Shown here piece after piece: positions 60,736 to 64,000 of a stretch of DNA of 64,000 nt. Origin of the DNA: Owenia fusiformis (Eukaryota > Annelida > Polychaeta > Sabellida > Oweniidae); NCBI GenBank assembly GCA_903813345.2, contig CAIIXF020000007.1:17905564-17969563 (forward strand), in the 5' to 3' direction. Made by a program: the position numbers and the translations under genes. The notes beneath the pieces are model-generated. The model saw only the letters and a list, made by a program, of their open reading frames with translations. It had not been told where the DNA came from and ran no database searches. Positions within the stretch are counted from its first letter, which is position 1. Each line of letters starts with the position of its first letter.

Positions 60736-63331
60736 TACAGACAATACGGAGATATCTCAATTGAAGCTAAGATGGGTGAGAGTGGCGATGGGGACTACGT
60801 GCTGAGTGACGAGAGCGCTAAACAGCTCGTAGAAGCTCTTGATGTTGGCCAGGAGATATCCATTGAGATGAAGGTCGTGGGAGAATTCCGACTATGGATG
60901 ATACTGGGAATCATTCTATCTGGGATCACAATAATAGGTGAATTTCAAATCATTTTTACAGCGGCAATTGAATCAATCGAATATCATACCTCTATTATAC
61001 GACTCTTATAAATAATTGAGCAAAATGTTTTAACTAATAGTCCAATCAGCAGATTAAATGTTCTATCACCACTGTCTGCCATATAAGCATTCACATTATC
61101 CTGAGGTAGAATCTTTCTTCAGTTGTTTGAGGATTCGTCGTTCGTCATAAAATGTAAACTGTCAAAAGTGGCAACTCTAAGTTAGAATCGAGAAACCTGA
61201 ATTTTTAATTACGCTAAAGAGATAATAATATGTGCATAAAAAGAAGTATGTTCATGACAACCAGAAATGACAAGCTTCCAGGTCATAGTTCTAAGTCGCT
61301 ATTTGGTTGATAATTCTTATTAAACGCAAATTATTCTTAGTTTAACTATAACTGCTAGGCACGGGGTAGTCAAAAAATGGAAACCCTTCCCACTTGACAT
61401 TTTAAGTAAATAACTCCCTGATCTTTTATACACTTGTACATCAATTTCCTACCAGTCTACAATATTTCATGACCATCAGATTGATAGTCACAATGTTACA
61501 GCATTTTAAAGAACATACTTCAGTGGCCACTATCGCGCTATAGGCAAACCTGCACACGTCGTCCAAAAGTCCCTACCTGACTTCTACCTGTGGGGATACG
61601 CCAAACATAGAGTGGATGAGAATGACCTCAGAACAACTGCAGACCTCAAAAGAGAGATCATCCGTGTCATTACTTGCTGAGAAATGCATTCGAGTCATTG
61701 CACGCCTAATCATCGACGCATGTAAGCATGTAATACTTCATCATATTCCTTATATAAAAACTTAAAACCCGCATCACAACTTTTGCTTCAAAAAGCTAAA
61801 GTGTACAACCGTATATTTTGTCACTGTACGTTGTCGATGGTTAGGCGTGCATTGACAACTGTGCAGGTTTTCCACAGCGCGATGATGGCCAAGAAACCTG
61901 AAGCAAGTTGTTCAAAGTGCTGTTACATTGCGAATATTAGTCTGATGGTCATGAAATATAGTAGGATGGTGGGGAATTGAAGGATGTACAAATGTGTCAA
62001 ATATCTGGGGTAATTTCCTAAAATGACAAAGATATAAGGACAATGCAGGGTTTCCGTTTTTTGACCACCCTGTATTTACGAATAGTTTGAGTTTCGTTTA
62101 CACGTAGCAATGGAAACACCAGGGAGTTTGAAATATTTATTTGTAATTTTCATTTTTCTAATTTAGTTATTACTCTTGTAATAGTTACTTCATTTTTCGT
62201 TTGTGGTTTTCATTTTCCAGAGCATATGGGAGGAGGGATCAATTTGACAATTTCCATTCCCCTTTTATCAAGTGGAAAATAATAGATTACGATTACGGAA
62301 CCGTACACAGAATCGTAATGCTGTATTTGCATAAGTGCATTTAGTCCCAGTTCAAGAGCCCTTCACCAATCATAATGTGACTTTTCCATCAATATTTTAT
62401 TGCATTAATGGAGGCACGGGTATCTGAATACTCTGCAATTAGTAAAAACACATAGATCAATAATGTAAAGTAGATATGATTCGCAGCGTTTTGCCTATAG
62501 TATTGATTGTACACTGGGGGTGCAAGTATGACCGTCTATCTAAACGTGTCTCTTAAAAAACAATGTTTGTTCCACATTATCAAGGTTTAGATGTATGTGA
62601 AGGGCATGCTAGAATACAAAATACGAGTACCTCCAACTTATATTTCACAAATTTTATTTGAAGCATTTTGTATATCATGTTGTTATTTAATAACGTAGAC
62701 TAATGATTATGTTGTTATCGTCATAGGAAATTCTGATACACATTTCTAATATTAATTCCAGTCGTAATACTGTGCTGTATTTTTGACTGCCGGGTGCCAC
62801 GTAGCAAACAAGAGATTGAAGAGGACAAGAGGCGCCGAAAGATGGCACAACGATATGTCGAGGAATTTGATCGTGTAACACACTCTGTTTTTGAACAAGA
62901 GAATGGTATGAATACATTTTTGTACTTAATCATTTCCCGTTGAAAACATTTTTTGATATTTTGAGAATGTCCTCAGTTAGAACATTTTCAACTTACAATT
63001 GTTCTCTATTATAGCACCGACCAAGAAAAATACCTCTCGTGAAAAACAAGGAGTCCACAACCCAGCATTTAACGACGGGACCACTGAAACCCTAAAAGGG
63101 GGGCGCATTGGTAACGGTCACAACTACCCAGGGGCAGTCCCCGGGCCGAGTGATTACACTCCTGGGGAACAGGAATGGACAGTACATAATGATGATGATG
63201 CAACAGCTGTCAAACGCAGTACTCATACTTCTACTACTCATTACAGACCAATGGATGGGAATGCAAGAGTACAAGACAATGGTGGACCGAGGAAATATAG
63301 ACAAGATGTGGAAAAGGGGGAGACCGAATAG
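60736..63331 (+). CDS. Single-pass membrane protein, 3' exons (possibly complete from ATG 60772)
   Basis: Exons: about 60736 (acceptor gatatacag) or ATG 60772 to 60937, 62762-62905, 63015-63331, all with GT...AG and phase 1 junctions, ending in TAG. From 60772 the product is 208 residues. The frame is open upstream of that ATG to the acceptor (QYGDISIEAK before Met), so the gene may begin further upstream. An acidic, soluble stretch (GESGDGDYVLSDESAKQLVE) precedes a span of ~24 residues (LWMILGIILSGITIIG, continuing VVILCCIF in the next exon). The tail starts basic (KRRRKMAQRY) and ends in polar, Gly/Asn/Thr-rich sequence. AATAAA at 63407-63412, 76 bp after the stop. Family not recognised. 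Confidence 0.7.
61361..62073. mobile_element. Degenerate Tc1/mariner-type element in an intron
   Basis: Left end ACGGGGTAGTCAAAAAATGG and right end, on the other strand, ACAGGGTGGTCAAAAAACGG. Near 61575 a broken frame reads PDFYLWGYAKHRVDEN, the third-Asp region of a transposase, so it is a decayed copy. It lies in the intron between 60937 and 62762. Confidence 0.75.
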
Positions 63332-63406
63332 AAATGCAACCTATAATTGTTGTTAACAGCAAGGCCTTTTAAGTGATTTTCATTTCAATGAAATACACGG
63401 TTGATC

Positions 63407-63412
63407 AATAAA
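63407..63412 (+). terminator. Polyadenylation signal AATAAA
   Basis: Canonical hexamer 76 bp downstream of the TAG at 63331, the only one nearby. Confidence 0.6.
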
Positions 63413-63619
63413 TACTGAGACTACGGTTCTCATTTCACCATCCAATTTATAAACAGTTTTAAGGATTTGTACTTTGCACACATCTTAATTCGTCTCAAGA
63501 ATTATTGCAAATAGGAAACATATACATTAGATCATTTGAGAGGGACCCATGCCAAATTTTTAATGTTTTTAGTGGTCCACCAAATATTCATGATAAAGCA
63601 AGCGCATTCACTAGGGCAG

Positions 63620-63975
63620 AGCATTTGTACTGAAAGGAGCGTTTTCAGTACAAATATGTACTGAAAAATGTACTGAATTTTTAAGTATATTTTTCAGTAT
63701 AAATATGTACTGAAAAATATACTTAAAATTTCAGTGCAAATTTCAGTATAAATATGTACTGAAAAATGTACTGAAATTTTAAGTACATTTTCAGTATATA
63801 TTTATACTGAAAAATATACTGAATTTTAAGTGTGATTTTAAGTGCAAATATGTACTTAAAAATATACTGAAATTTAAGTGTGATTTTAAGTGCAAATATG
63901 TACTGAAAAATATACTGAAATTTAAGGGCATATTTAAGTGTAAATTTATACTGAAAAATATACTTAGATTTTGAA
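63620..63975. repeat. AT-rich tandem repeat (TGTACTGAAAAATATACT units)
   Basis: 'tgtactgaaaaatatactga', 'ttttaagtgcaaata' and 'ttttcagta' alternate with variable spacing, with longer units of about 48 bp in the right half (two close copies from about 63830 to 63925). Many short stretches are self-complementary (AGTAC/GTACT). Confidence 0.9.
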
Positions 63976-64000
63976 TTACGACATCTTCCTGACTTTGACT

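Overview
The window is animal nuclear DNA: AT-rich, gene-sparse, with short exons flanked by GT...AG introns, metazoan domain families, and dense small DNA transposons. The gene content (an aristaless/Arx-type homeobox gene, a MAM/VWA/EGF mosaic secreted protein, a Nucleotid_trans-type glycosyltransferase) and the repeat style (GGAC microsatellites attached to dispersed repeat fields) suggest a marine invertebrate, probably a lophotrochozoan such as a mollusc or brachiopod. The sequence alone does not prove the clade.

Layout. 1-7480 (minus): four exons of a paired-class homeobox gene, 3' end off the window, with a repeat field in its longest intron. 8330-10740: repeats and small transposons. 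13292-14464 (plus): single-exon type II membrane glycosyltransferase-like gene. 15170-19071 (minus, convergent with it): complete eight-exon gene for a 235-residue single-EGF membrane protein. 20146-21893: 54-bp satellite-like array. 21.9-28.2 kb: no supported gene, several inverted-repeat elements. 28515-30510 (plus): four-exon single-pass membrane protein with a long basic/serine-rich tail. 31.5-34.5 kb: three inverted-repeat elements, including a 996-bp nearly perfect palindrome. 34.5-41 kb: nothing recognised. 41024-55197 (plus): 23-exon gene for a ~1,597-residue secreted protein (signal peptide, MAM, five VWA, EGF, VWA, EGF, VWA). 56321-57269: rearranged Tc1/mariner relic. 57720-59681: apparently intact mariner with an intron-containing transposase and ~190-bp inverted repeats. 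60736-63331 (plus): 3' exons of a further single-pass membrane protein. 63620-63975: AT-rich tandem repeat.

Exon models were joined by hand; for every internal junction the splice phases and the length arithmetic agree. The genes do not form a pathway. The two most distinctive stories are (i) the seven-VWA mosaic protein, in which cation-binding MIDAS motifs survive in some domains and are lost in others, and (ii) the variety of palindromic transposons. Two of these (9331-9623 and 32621-33616) both begin CACGG, end CCGTG and have 5-bp target duplications, a combination reminiscent of Transib/RAG-type ends.
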